Shown piece after piece: positions 1-9,035 of a stretch of DNA of 64,000 bases. Numbering within the stretch: position 1 is the stretch's first letter; every line of letters starts with the position of its first letter. The stretch comes from Pararhizobium capsulatum DSM 1112 (GTDB lineage Bacteria; Pseudomonadota; Alphaproteobacteria; Rhizobiales; Rhizobiaceae). The notes below the pieces were generated by a model that saw nothing but the letters and a program-made list of their open reading frames with translations, was not told where the DNA came from and ran no database searches. A program made the position numbers and the translations under genes. The stretch is taken from assembly GCF_030814475.1 (NCBI RefSeq), contig NZ_JAUSVF010000001.1, positions 2,982,001 through 3,046,000 on the forward strand, given 5' to 3'.

Positions 1-339
1 CTTGCCGAGATAGTCCAGCCCCTGCTGGGAGCCGGAGGTGATGAAGATGTTTTCCGGCTCGGCAGCGATGCCGATCTTCGCCATCTCGCCGGCAAGCCAG
101 CGGCGCAGCGGCAGATAGCCTTCGCTGACGGAATACTGGAGTGCAGCACTGACCGTCGGGCCGCTGAAGATTTCGGAATAGACCGACTGGAATTCTTCGT
201 TTGGAAACAACGCAGGATCGGGAATGCCGCCGGCAAAGGAGATGATGTCCGGCCGATCGAGCAGCTTCAAGAGCTCGCGGATTTCCGAAGCGCGCATACG
301 GGAAGAGCGCGTGGCAAAGATTTTTTCCCAATCCAGCAT
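1..339 (-). CDS. PLP-dependent aminotransferase, N-terminal part (partial)
   Basis: The reading frame runs off the left edge; 113 codons are visible from the ATG at 339. The N-terminus has the pattern of fold-type I aminotransferases of the 2-aminoadipate/MocR-like group: MxxSEIREL near the start, then ISFAGGIPDP around residues 34-43, LQYSVSEGYLPLR around 70-82 and ITSGSQQGLDYLGK at the edge. Such enzymes move an amino group between an amino acid and a 2-oxo acid; the substrate cannot be read from this fragment, and the PLP lysine lies outside the window. A 25-bp palindrome lies about 50 bp upstream and recurs in front of the LysE exporter at 19.9 kb, suggesting common control of amino-acid turnover and export. 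Confidence 0.85.
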   Translation of the reverse strand, partial: MLDWEKIFATRSSRMRASEIRELLKLLDRPDIISFAGGIPDPALFPNEEFQSVYSEIFSGPTVSAALQYSVSEGYLPLRRWLAGEMAKIGIAAEPENIFITSGSQQGLDYLGK

Positions 340-388
340 GGAAGTTTCCTCAAGATTATATTTTGGGAAACAAGACCACGCCGAGGGA

Positions 389-413
389 TTTAAGTCAATG
401 TTACTGACCTAAA
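389..413. promoter_or_regulatory. Palindromic operator upstream of the aminotransferase gene
   Basis: Arms TTTAAGTCA (389-397) and TGACCTAAA (405-413) are inverted repeats with one mismatch, separated by the 7-base spacer ATGTTAC. The same arms and a near-identical spacer occur at 19968-19992. The site lies 50 bp upstream of the aminotransferase ATG at 339, a usual position for an operator. The binding protein is unknown; a dimeric regulator of amino-acid metabolism (GntR/MocR or Lrp type) is a guess. Confidence 0.6.
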
Positions 414-542
414 TAGACCCGTTCGAGAATAGGCAAATTCTTGCCTTCTATCATCCAGCCTGAAAGGGAGACATTCGGCGCAATGCGTACCAGCTGATGC
501 AACCGGACAGCGCCGCACCTTCCTCCACATCAAACCGCCAGA

Positions 543-653
543 TCACGTTTCGCCGGTATCTTCGCCCGTATACAGGCTTAGCAGCACGAGCACGCCGATA
601 GTGCACAGTATAACGGCATCGAACCACGCAAAATAGTTCATAATGGTCGTCAT
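543..653 (-). CDS. Small single-pass membrane protein (36 aa)
   Basis: Starting at the ATG at 653 the peptide is 36 residues, with a hydrophobic stretch from about residue 6 to 26 (NYFAWFDAVILCTIGVLVLL) followed by the acidic tail YTGEDTGET. A strong Shine-Dalgarno sequence (GGGAGG) lies about 8 bases before this ATG, which is why it is preferred over the longer reading from 737. No family is recognised. It stands alone between the aminotransferase gene and ilvC. The RBS and the clean transmembrane segment support a real small protein, but nothing shows its function. Confidence 0.5.
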   Translation of the reverse strand: MTTIMNYFAWFDAVILCTIGVLVLLSLYTGEDTGET

Positions 654-890
654 CACACCATCCTCCCGGTTGTGGAACGAGACACGACCCGAGCTTGTTC
701 CTCCTGCGTTGATTTTACAACTTAATTCTTTAAACAAATCAACAATCTATACTGCATCGCAACAATCGTGACGTCTAAAATAATTTTTCTTGCCGCAGTT
801 TAACGAACCTTCCGGCTGGGAAAGGACAACGCATCTGCAGCAAGGAAACATTGGGTGGCACACCCCCAGCCACGAACGCGCCCAAAAACG

Positions 891-917
891 CGAAAAGCCG
901 GGGACGAGCCCCGGCTT
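891..917 (-). terminator. Intrinsic terminator of ilvC
   Basis: A perfect 9-bp stem (AAGCCGGGG at 895-903 with CCCCGGCTT at 909-917) closes a 5-base loop, and on the minus strand it runs into TTTTCG. It begins 27 bp after the ilvC stop codon. Confidence 0.8.
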
Positions 918-943
918 CCGTAGTTCGTCCTGGGAGACGAAGA

Positions 944-2672
<1,729 letters not shown>

Positions 2673-2690
2673 AACAAGCTCCTCAATCAG

Positions 2691-2702
2691 TACCGTACGG
2701 TA
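2691..2702. promoter_or_regulatory. Probable TetR operator
   Basis: TACCGTACGGTA is a perfect 12-bp palindrome, and it overlaps a second ACGGTACGGT register to its right. It lies 19 bp upstream of the tetR ATG at 2672, where autoregulatory TetR operators normally sit. Confidence 0.65.
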
Positions 2703-2896
2703 CGGTTCGTAGCTTATGGCCTAAAGTTTTCGACCCGTCAAGCAGGTTCCACCCAGCTTTGACAAACTGCTCTGTCCTTGACTTTTATTCCCGGCGAATT
2801 ACCCCGAAATGGACGCATCCGGTAGGTTTCGCCACCTTCCGTTTCGCTGCCCGCTCCGATACGCTGGACACCAGCCGCAGCATCCCGGAGCCATTC

Positions 2897-3361
2897 ATGC
2901 AGCATCGCTTTACCCGCGCCGCAACCCGTATTGCCTTCGCCTTTGTGGCAGCAACAGTGAGTATTCCCGGCGCGGCTTGCGCCCAATCCGAGGGCGAGGT
3001 CTATAGCCGCATCGAGCAGTTGCATGGCAATGCCGAGGCCTTTTCCGGACCGTTCCAGAACCTCACGGATGCCATGCGCGACGGAGATGCGGAAACCGTT
3101 GCCGACCTCGCCGAATATCCGCTCGAGATCCATGCAAATGGCGAAACCTACGACATCCTGAGCGCCCAGGATTTCATCGACAATTTCGATACGCTGATCA
3201 CGGAAGAGACCCGAAACGCCGTCGCGGATCAAAGCTATGACGCGCTTTTCGTCAACAGCGATGGCGTGATGTTTGCCAATGGCGAAGTCTGGATGGGAGC
3301 GATCTGCGACGACGACGACTGCGCGATCACCCATTGGGCAATCACGGCCATCAACAACTAG
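2897..3361 (+). CDS. Secreted small protein of unknown function
   Basis: The 154-aa product starts at the ATG at 2897 (GGAG 7 bases upstream) and has a clear Sec signal peptide, with basic residues RFTRAATR, a hydrophobic core and a probable cut after GAACA. The mature part is acidic, about 125 residues, and ends with a short segment containing CDDDDCAITHWAI, in which two cysteines could form a disulfide. The fold may be NTF2/SnoaL-like (an early helix followed by mixed strands), but this is weak. Two more small exported proteins follow on the same strand, so the three may be a unit. Function unknown. Confidence 0.75.
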   Translation: MQHRFTRAATRIAFAFVAATVSIPGAACAQSEGEVYSRIEQLHGNAEAFSGPFQNLTDAMRDGDAETVADLAEYPLEIHANGETYDILSAQDFIDNFDTLITEETRNAVADQSYDALFVNSDGVMFANGEVWMGAICDDDDCAITHWAITAINN

Positions 3362-3462
3362 CCAGGTTGGCCTCAAAAAACGTTCGAAAACAAATTCTTG
3401 GAATACAGAACCTGAATCTTTTTCGCATGTTGATGTCTGCATAGCAGAGGGGGGATATCGCC

Positions 3463-3768
3463 ATAAAAAGCCTGCTGGCCGCCTTAGCGGTCCTTGTTGC
3501 CAACACCATCCCCGCAGCAGCGGCGGACGATACGCCTTATGTCGGCACCTGGGACTGCGAAGTCTCAACCTTCACCTTCACCGCCGATACCTATGACCCC
3601 GGCGAAGGGCCGCTGAAAATCCGGAAGGTGGAGAAAGATGGCGGCAACTACATTCTCACCCTGCCGGACAACTACCAGATCGGCCTTTCCAGCGTCACCG
3701 CGACATCGATGGAGTGGATGTCGATGGCATCCGGCGACATGTTCCACTGCACGAAAGCAAAGCCATGA
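3463..3768 (+). CDS. Secreted small protein with a non-canonical ATA start
   Basis: Reading frame 3463-3768 encodes about 101 residues: a signal peptide (KSLLAALAVLVANTIPAAAA), then a compact domain with WDCEVSTFTFTADTY, ILTLPDNYQIGL and the ending FHCTKAKP. An in-frame stop at 3442 leaves only ATC (3457) and ATA (3463) as possible starts before the signal peptide. A purine-rich RBS (AGAGGGGGG, 3446-3454) is correctly spaced for ATA. The last four bases overlap the next gene (ATGA), which argues that this frame is translated. Either ATA is used as a rare start, or an ATG has mutated and the gene is weakened. Family unknown. Confidence 0.6.
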   Translation: MKSLLAALAVLVANTIPAAAADDTPYVGTWDCEVSTFTFTADTYDPGEGPLKIRKVEKDGGNYILTLPDNYQIGLSSVTATSMEWMSMASGDMFHCTKAKP

Positions 3769-4133
3769 CGTCAGCGACAACGACACTCGCCGCCCTTCTG
3801 ATCGCCCTCATCGCATCCACACCCGTTCTCGCAGCAGAGACCCGGTGCGGCTGGCTGCAGAACCCGACGCCCGCCAACTGGTGGCTCGACGATGCCGATG
3901 GCAGCTGGACGATCATGAGCCAGGGTGCCGGCGAAGGTCCTCCCGGAATGGACCTGATCCCCGACATCTCCGAGCGCGATTACGTCCGCACCAACGGCAA
4001 CTACGGCTATGCCTGCGCCTGCCTGTCGGTGGAGACGCATGACGGCGAAGGCAGCATCACCGAGATCCTCTCGGTCCGCCAGCTGGCCTTGTCGAAATGC
4101 CAGAACGACAAGAACCTCTCATCCCCGGAATAG
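3765..4133 (+). CDS. DUF4087 family secreted protein
   Basis: The 122-aa product starts at 3765, overlapping the upstream stop by four bases. It has a signal peptide (TLAALLIALIASTPVLA) and then the pattern TRCGWLQNPTPANWWLDDAD, followed by W-x-IMSQG and a cysteine pair near YACACLSVE; this pattern is typical of DUF4087. The family is small, exported or periplasmic, and of unknown function. The ATGA overlap makes translational coupling with the preceding signal-peptide gene likely. Confidence 0.8.
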   Translation: MTSATTTLAALLIALIASTPVLAAETRCGWLQNPTPANWWLDDADGSWTIMSQGAGEGPPGMDLIPDISERDYVRTNGNYGYACACLSVETHDGEGSITEILSVRQLALSKCQNDKNLSSPE

Positions 4134-4240
4134 AGCCGAAATCGATGATTGCCGACTGCTTGTCAATGGTCGCGAGGCTGTCCTGATAGCGGCATGTTTC
4201 CCAGTCGGGCACGCCGCATTTAGCTTGCGAAACCAACTCC

Positions 4241-4705
4241 TTACCGCGCATACTCCACCGGCACGCCAGTTCCGCTCTTCAGCACCTCCATAGAGATCGA
4301 GGCGGAGACGTCGAACAGCTCCACCTTGCGCACGATCTGCTTGTAGATCACATCATAGTGCTCGACGCGCGGCAGCACGACCTTGAGGATGTAATCGTAA
4401 TTGCCCGTCAGCCGGTGCGCCTCAACGATCTCCGGTATCTCGCCGATCACTTTGCGGAAGATGTCGATCCAGTCGTCGGCATGATGCGTCGTCTTCACCA
4501 GCGCAAACACGGTGGTAGGCACGCCCATTCTTTCCCGGTCCAGCACGACGATCCGCCGCGCGATATAGCCGGTCTCTTCAAGCCGCTGTATCCGGCGCGA
4601 GCAGGCCGAGACCGACAGATGAACACGTTCCGCCAGCGTGCTGACCGCGAGGCTCGCATCTTCCTGCAGCAAGGTAAGAATTCTACGATCTCTTTCGTCC
4701 AGCAC
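4241..4705 (-). CDS. Lrp/AsnC family transcriptional regulator
   Basis: An N-terminal winged helix-turn-helix (LDERDRRILTLLQEDASLAVSTLAERVHLSVSACSRRIQRLEETGYI) is followed by a RAM/ActD ligand domain (VFALVKTTHHADDWIDIFRKVI, TGNYDYILKVVLP). I chose the GTG at 4705, preceded by GGGGA, giving 154 aa, the usual Lrp length. A GTG at 4726 and a longer frame to 4807 also exist. It is transcribed away from the aspartate/glutamate racemase gene at 4868 across about 160 bp, a typical arrangement for an Lrp-type activator of an amino-acid gene. The effector is not evident. Confidence 0.9.
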   Translation of the reverse strand: MLDERDRRILTLLQEDASLAVSTLAERVHLSVSACSRRIQRLEETGYIARRIVVLDRERMGVPTTVFALVKTTHHADDWIDIFRKVIGEIPEIVEAHRLTGNYDYILKVVLPRVEHYDVIYKQIVRKVELFDVSASISMEVLKSGTGVPVEYAR

Positions 4706-4867
4706 GCTCTGATTCCCCGTCAACACTCTGTCTCTAGCAAATAATTTGCGCCAAATTAAAAAAACACGCAAACCATACGCGCAAACCGCGTCCTCGTCAC
4801 GCAACAACGCGCGGACTTTTCATCGAAACCCCGGCACACTAAGCTCCATTGAAATCGGAGAACGGAT

Positions 4868-5587
4868 ATGCGCAAGATCGGTCTTATCGGCGGAATGAGC
4901 TTCGAAAGCTCGGTTGTCTACTACAAGCTGATCAACGAAATGGTCCGCGAACGGCTGGGCGACCTGCATTCGGCCGAAGTGCTGCTGCATTCCGTGGATT
5001 TCCAGACGATCGTCGATATGCAGAAGGCCGGCCGCTGGGATGACGCCGCCAAACATCTCGCCGACGTCGCATCCAGCCTCGAGGCCGCCGGTGCCGCCTG
5101 CACGCTGATCTGCACCAACACGATGCATCTGATCGCCCCGGAAGTCCAAGCCGCCACCTCGATCCCGCTGATCGACATCATCGACGAAACCGCGGCTGCT
5201 ATTCGCAACGCCGGCCGATCGCGCCCGCTGCTGCTCGCCACCCGCTATACGATGGAACACGGCTTCTACACCGACCGCATGGCCGGCCACGGCATCGACG
5301 TCATGGTACCCGATGCGGATGACCGCACCCTCGTTCACAACATCATCTTCAACGAACTTTGCGCCGGTAAAGTGTTGGACGCATCGCGAGACGCCCTCTT
5401 CGGCGTCATCGAACGCGCCGTTGCCAATGGCGCCGACAGCATCATCCTCGGCTGCACCGAAATCTGCCTGATCCTCGATCCCGAAAACCTGCCCCTCCCC
5501 GGCTTCGATTCAACCCGAATCCACGCCTGCGCAGCGGTGAGGTTTGCGCTTGCCGAAGAGGCGGGTGAAGAGCGCGACGCGGCGTAA
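4868..5587 (+). CDS. Aspartate/glutamate racemase family protein
   Basis: The 239-aa protein starts MRKIGLIGGMSFESS, as do YgeA/RacD-type amino-acid racemases. The two catalytic cysteines are visible in CTLICTNTMH (near residue 79-82) and ILGCTEICLIL (near residue 197). Cofactor-independent enzymes of this family interconvert L- and D-amino acids, or broad-spectrum substrates, in the cytoplasm. The spacing GGAGAACGGAT before ATG 4868 gives a good RBS. A divergent Lrp regulator suggests control by amino-acid supply. The exact substrate cannot be assigned. Confidence 0.9.
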   Translation: MRKIGLIGGMSFESSVVYYKLINEMVRERLGDLHSAEVLLHSVDFQTIVDMQKAGRWDDAAKHLADVASSLEAAGAACTLICTNTMHLIAPEVQAATSIPLIDIIDETAAAIRNAGRSRPLLLATRYTMEHGFYTDRMAGHGIDVMVPDADDRTLVHNIIFNELCAGKVLDASRDALFGVIERAVANGADSIILGCTEICLILDPENLPLPGFDSTRIHACAAVRFALAEEAGEERDAA

Positions 5588-5761
5588 GCAGATTTGTAGC
5601 TCCTCCCTCAGATGAGGTGGAGAGGAACCTTCGGCGCTCACCAAAAACGAATAAAATTCCTATCGCGCCAACAAACGCGCATACTGGTTGGTCGCTGCCA
5701 TTTCACGGGTACCAGCGCTTGGAAGATCATTGTGCTTTCACCCGATACAGGAGTGATTGCC

Positions 5762-5971
5762 ATGTCCTTTTACGGACAATCAATTGGCGACGAAGCGCTG
5801 GTGATGATGAAACGGGTCCTCGATGAAGAATGCGCGCGCAGGGAAATTGACCCTGACGCAGGGCAAGGCCAGGACCTTGCCCTTGTTGTTATGCATGCTT
5901 TCCGCAGCGGGATGACGGATGAGAAGGAACTTGTCGTCTTGGTCCGAAACCTGGCGGACGAGGTTTGTTGA
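5762..5971 (+). CDS. Conserved small hypothetical protein (69 aa)
   Basis: From the ATG at 5762 (AGGAG about 11 bases upstream) the frame gives 69 residues: SFYGQSIGDEALVMMKRVLDEEC, then a variable DPDAGQGQD stretch and a helical ALVVMHAFRSGMTDEKELVVLVR. It looks like an all-helical small cytoplasmic protein without membrane segments. Its composition is coding-like and similar short proteins occur in rhizobia as I recall, but no function is known. Confidence 0.55.
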   Translation: MSFYGQSIGDEALVMMKRVLDEECARREIDPDAGQGQDLALVVMHAFRSGMTDEKELVVLVRNLADEVC

Positions 5972-6102
5972 ACGAAGCGGAGTTCCGCCAAACTAGACCC
6001 CAGCTATGCAGCGTTCTATGATACCGATACACCGTCATCAGCCCTTCAGGAGCCCTGACGCCTAAGAGATGCGTGTGCTCTCGCTCCACTGGAGACGAAA
6101 GC

Positions 6103-6279
6103 ATGCTGGACAAACCATCCCTTGGCGAAAAGCCCGTCATCCGTGTTGCGATCAAGGAATATCGAGCAGCTTGGGTAACGTCGATTATCAGTCACGGGTT
6201 TTGCGAGCATCAAAGCTTCGTCACGGAGCGGGACGCCAAAGCATATGCGGCGAACCGCGCCCGGCTTTTGCTGAACTAG
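6103..6279 (+). CDS. Small hypothetical protein (58 aa)
   Basis: The ATG at 6103 has GGAGACGAA directly upstream, better than the earlier in-frame ATG at 6073. The 58-residue product (LDKPSLGEKPVIRVAIKEYRAAW at its start, ending KAYAANRARLLLN) has no recognised domain or membrane segment. It is a plausible small soluble protein because of the RBS and codon use, but the evidence is modest. Confidence 0.45.
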   Translation: MLDKPSLGEKPVIRVAIKEYRAAWVTSIISHGFCEHQSFVTERDAKAYAANRARLLLN

Positions 6280-6313
6280 TCCTCCATCCCAATTTTGGGA
6301 CAGCAAGAAAATT

Positions 6314-6335
6314 GCCCCCGCATCGAAGCGGGGGC
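6314..6335 (-). terminator. Terminator-like hairpin downstream of the HxlR gene
   Basis: GCCCCCGC (6314-6321) pairs perfectly with GCGGGGGC (6328-6335) around a 6-base loop. On the minus strand it is followed by AATTTTC, so it best serves the HxlR gene that ends at 6450, although it is about 115 bp away. Confidence 0.55.
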
Positions 6336-6449
6336 TAAGTATCCGATAGTCCACATGACACATCGCGAATATACGTGATTCGGCAGTTCTCGCGATACCC
6401 ACACTTGATGAAAGGGTGTGAGGTAGCGAAGCTTGCTACAGTCCACACC

Positions 6450-6863
6450 TTACAACACACCCTCGTCATAAACCTTCCGCGCAGCCCTGATCCGTTCATG
6501 ATTGTCCGTGGACCACGCCACGACCGGCAGCACGATGGCCAGGAACGATTGCCCGAGATCCGTCAGTTCATATTCCACGCTCGGCGGCTGTGTCGGAAAC
6601 ACCGTGCGCTTCAGGTAGCCATCGCGTTGAAGATCGCGCAGCGTCTGGGTCAGCATGCGCTGCGAAATGTCGGGGATCATCCGGCGCAGCGCGGAAAAAC
6701 GCACCGGGCCATCAGCAAGTCCCTGAATGATCAGCGTATTCCATTTGCCGCCGATATTGTCGAGCACGTCGCGTACCGGGCAATTGGCCATGGTGTAGGC
6801 AACACCGCCGATCACCATCACTTTCTCGGCGGCCGCTGTCCTGGTGATCTGGTTCATAGTCAT
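6450..6863 (-). CDS. HxlR family transcriptional regulator
   Basis: A 137-aa winged-helix protein with the HxlR signature: [32 protein letters not shown], then [22 protein letters not shown]. The conserved cysteine of this family, which in QorR/HypR-type regulators senses oxidants or electrophiles, is present (residue about 28). The gene is divergent from an NAD(P)H-binding oxidoreductase, as in E. coli, where ytfH (HxlR) is divergent from ytfG (quinone oxidoreductase). Regulation of that neighbour is the natural inference. The start is ATG 6863. Confidence 0.9.
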   Translation of the reverse strand: MTMNQITRTAAAEKVMVIGGVAYTMANCPVRDVLDNIGGKWNTLIIQGLADGPVRFSALRRMIPDISQRMLTQTLRDLQRDGYLKRTVFPTQPPSVEYELTDLGQSFLAIVLPVVAWSTDNHERIRAARKVYDEGVL

Positions 6864-7040
6864 GTCCTTCCCTGCCCGCTGCCTCGGTTACCTCGACGTA
6901 ACTATGGCAGAAAAAACTGCCACCTTTACATCTACGGGCGTATAACCAAATAAGATATGGTCTCAAAAGGGAACCATATCTCAAAGCGGAACTTTCAGCA
7001 AGAAAGACACCGGCTTTCGGGAAAACCAAGGAAAGCGATC

Positions 7041-7928
7041 ATGTCCGAAACCCTTCTCGTTACCGGCGCCTCTGGCCAGCTTGGCCGCCTCGTGCTCAAT
7101 GCCCTGCTCACCTCCGGCAAGGTTGCGCCGGCAGACATCATCGCCACATCGCGCGATCCGTCCAAGCTTTCGGCCTATGCCGAAAAGGGCGTACAGACCC
7201 GCAAGGCCGATTTCGACGATGCCGCATCGCTTGCAACCGCCTTTGCCGGTGCAGACCGTGTTCTGGTCGTTTCCACCGACGCGCTCGATGCGCCGGGCAA
7301 GCGCCTCGTCCAGCACACCGCCGCCATCAACGCCGCCAAGGTCGCTGGCGCCAAGCATATCCTCTACACCTCGATGCCGAACCCGGAGAATTCCGCCGTC
7401 ATCTTCGCCCCTGAGCATCTGGGCAGCGAAGCAGCCGTCAAGGCGACGGGCCTTCCCTACACGATCCTGCGCAATGGCTGGTACATGGAAAACCTGTTCA
7501 TGGGTCTGCCGCACGCCTTCTCCGAGGGCAAATGGTATACCTCGGCCGGTGAAGGCAAGATCGCCCATATCGCCCGTGCCGACATCGCCGCCGCAATCGC
7601 CGACGCTTTGACCTCGGGTTCAACGGAAAGCAAGACGTATACGCTGACCGGCACTGTCGCGCGCACTTCTTCGGAAATCGCTGAAATCGCATCGAAAATC
7701 GTCGGAAAGCCGCTCGATGTGGTGACGATCACCGACGAACAGCTGACCGGCGGCCTTCAGGCGGCCGGTCTTCCGCCCTTCCTGATCCCCGTGGTGGTGT
7801 CCTTCGACACCAACACCCGCGAAGGCAAGATCGCCATGGTCACCGACGATGCCAAAACGCTTTCCGGCAAGCCACTGACGTCGATCGAAACCTTCTTCGA
7901 GACAAACAAGGCCGCTTTTGCGGGCTAG
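7041..7928 (+). CDS. NAD(P)H-binding quinone oxidoreductase, NmrA/QOR2-like
   Basis: The 295-aa protein starts MSETLLVTGASGQLGRLVL, the Rossmann motif GASGQLG of atypical short-chain reductases, with an NmrA-like body (TSMPNPENSAVIFAPEHLGSE in part, YTILRNGWYMENL, IARADIAAAIADAL). It resembles E. coli YtfG (QOR2), which reduces quinones with NADPH. The start at 7041 (AAGGAAAGCGATC before ATG) is chosen over an upstream in-frame ATG at 6957. It is divergent from the HxlR gene, so induction by quinones or other electrophiles is likely. The physiological substrate is not shown. Confidence 0.88.
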   Translation: MSETLLVTGASGQLGRLVLNALLTSGKVAPADIIATSRDPSKLSAYAEKGVQTRKADFDDAASLATAFAGADRVLVVSTDALDAPGKRLVQHTAAINAAKVAGAKHILYTSMPNPENSAVIFAPEHLGSEAAVKATGLPYTILRNGWYMENLFMGLPHAFSEGKWYTSAGEGKIAHIARADIAAAIADALTSGSTESKTYTLTGTVARTSSEIAEIASKIVGKPLDVVTITDEQLTGGLQAAGLPPFLIPVVVSFDTNTREGKIAMVTDDAKTLSGKPLTSIETFFETNKAAFAG

Positions 7929-7953
7929 ACGCCGACGCCACGCGGCCGGATCG

Positions 7954-8706
7954 TCAGACGGTCTGGCCGCACGCCCTGCGGAAGCGCCGGACGGTTTCCG
8001 CCATGCCAAACTCAAGCGCATCCGCCGTCAACCCATGGCCGATGGAGACTTCGTCCAGCATCGGAATATGCTTTGCCAGCAGCGGCATGTTGGCGACGGT
8101 CAGATCGTGCCCGGCATTGACCCCAAGGCCCAGTTCATGGCCGATTTTCGCAGTTTTCCCGAGCTCGATGGCGATCATTGCTGCCTTTTGCTCATCATCA
8201 AAACAGCCGCCATAAGGGCCGGTATAGAGCTCGATACGATCGGCGCCGGTTTCCCGCGCGATCGTCAGCGCCTCTCTGTCCGGCGTACCGTCGGCGAAGA
8301 CAGAGACCCTGAGGCCGTTCTTCTTCAGCCGCGCCGTCACGTCGGCAAGCAGTTCAGCATTGGCGCGAAAATCCCAACCGTGATCGGATGTCGCCTGCGC
8401 GGGATCGTCCGGCACGAGTGTCACCTGCTCGGGCTGGTGGCGCTCCACAAGCTCCAGGAATTCGGCGTTCGGATAGCCTTCCATGTTGAATTCGGCATCC
8501 GGAAACTCGTCGTCGATCAGATTACGAATCGGCGCCAGATCGGAAAAACGGATATGCCGCTGGTCCGGCCGCGGATGAACCGTCAGGCCGCTTGCGCCCG
8601 CCTGCAGCGCAATTCTGCCGAGCGCAGTAACCGAAGGCCAGGGAAGATCGCGGCGATTTCTCAGCATCGCGACAGCGTTCATGTTCACGGAGAGTTTCGC
8701 AGCCAT
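7954..8706 (-). CDS. pdxJ: Pyridoxine 5'-phosphate synthase
   Basis: PdxJ condenses 1-deoxy-D-xylulose 5-phosphate with 3-amino-2-oxopropyl phosphate to make pyridoxine 5'-phosphate, the last ring-closing step of vitamin B6 synthesis. The 250-aa length and the motifs [16 protein letters not shown] (N-terminus), [65 protein letters not shown] and [13 protein letters not shown] are diagnostic. It is convergent with the quinone oxidoreductase gene, with 25 bp between the stops. The start is ATG 8706. Confidence 0.97.
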   Translation of the reverse strand: MAAKLSVNMNAVAMLRNRRDLPWPSVTALGRIALQAGASGLTVHPRPDQRHIRFSDLAPIRNLIDDEFPDAEFNMEGYPNAEFLELVERHQPEQVTLVPDDPAQATSDHGWDFRANAELLADVTARLKKNGLRVSVFADGTPDREALTIARETGADRIELYTGPYGGCFDDEQKAAMIAIELGKTAKIGHELGLGVNAGHDLTVANMPLLAKHIPMLDEVSIGHGLTADALEFGMAETVRRFRRACGQTV

Positions 8707-9035
8707 TTCAGCACTTTCGAACAGTTGGCGGTTGCAGGCAGCCTCTTCTATCGCGTCCGCATGCCGCTCGCAATCGATCGCGTGTTTGAAGGGTGCGCGT
8801 CGAAAGGCCTCATCAGTTATTTCACATCCAATGAAAATTTAATGGAACAAGGCCCTGACAAGTCGGGCAAATTCCGATTTAATGCAAAGCCATCTCCCGA
8901 CGTGCCTAGCAAGCGCCCGAGATGCTTTTCCAGGAAGGACCTAAACCAGACGATGATTCGTTTTGCTCGTCATATCGAACCATTTTTTGCAGGATCCTGC
9001 CGCCGTGTGGCGCGGCAGCGTGGGGTCTGCATCTG
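8707..9035. other. Intergenic region without a recognised gene
   Basis: This 329-bp stretch lies between the divergent pdxJ and the membrane-anchored regulator gene. It should contain both promoters. An AT-richer section lies around 8815-8885. I saw no convincing ORF, RNA gene or palindrome in it. The regulator might start at an in-frame ATG at 8922, but that one lacks a good RBS. Confidence 0.5.

Noticed and set aside
5597..5640. Possible second RIME-like repeat (CTCCTCCCTCAGATGAGG)
   Set aside because: The arms do not pair well and the typical RIME wording is missing.
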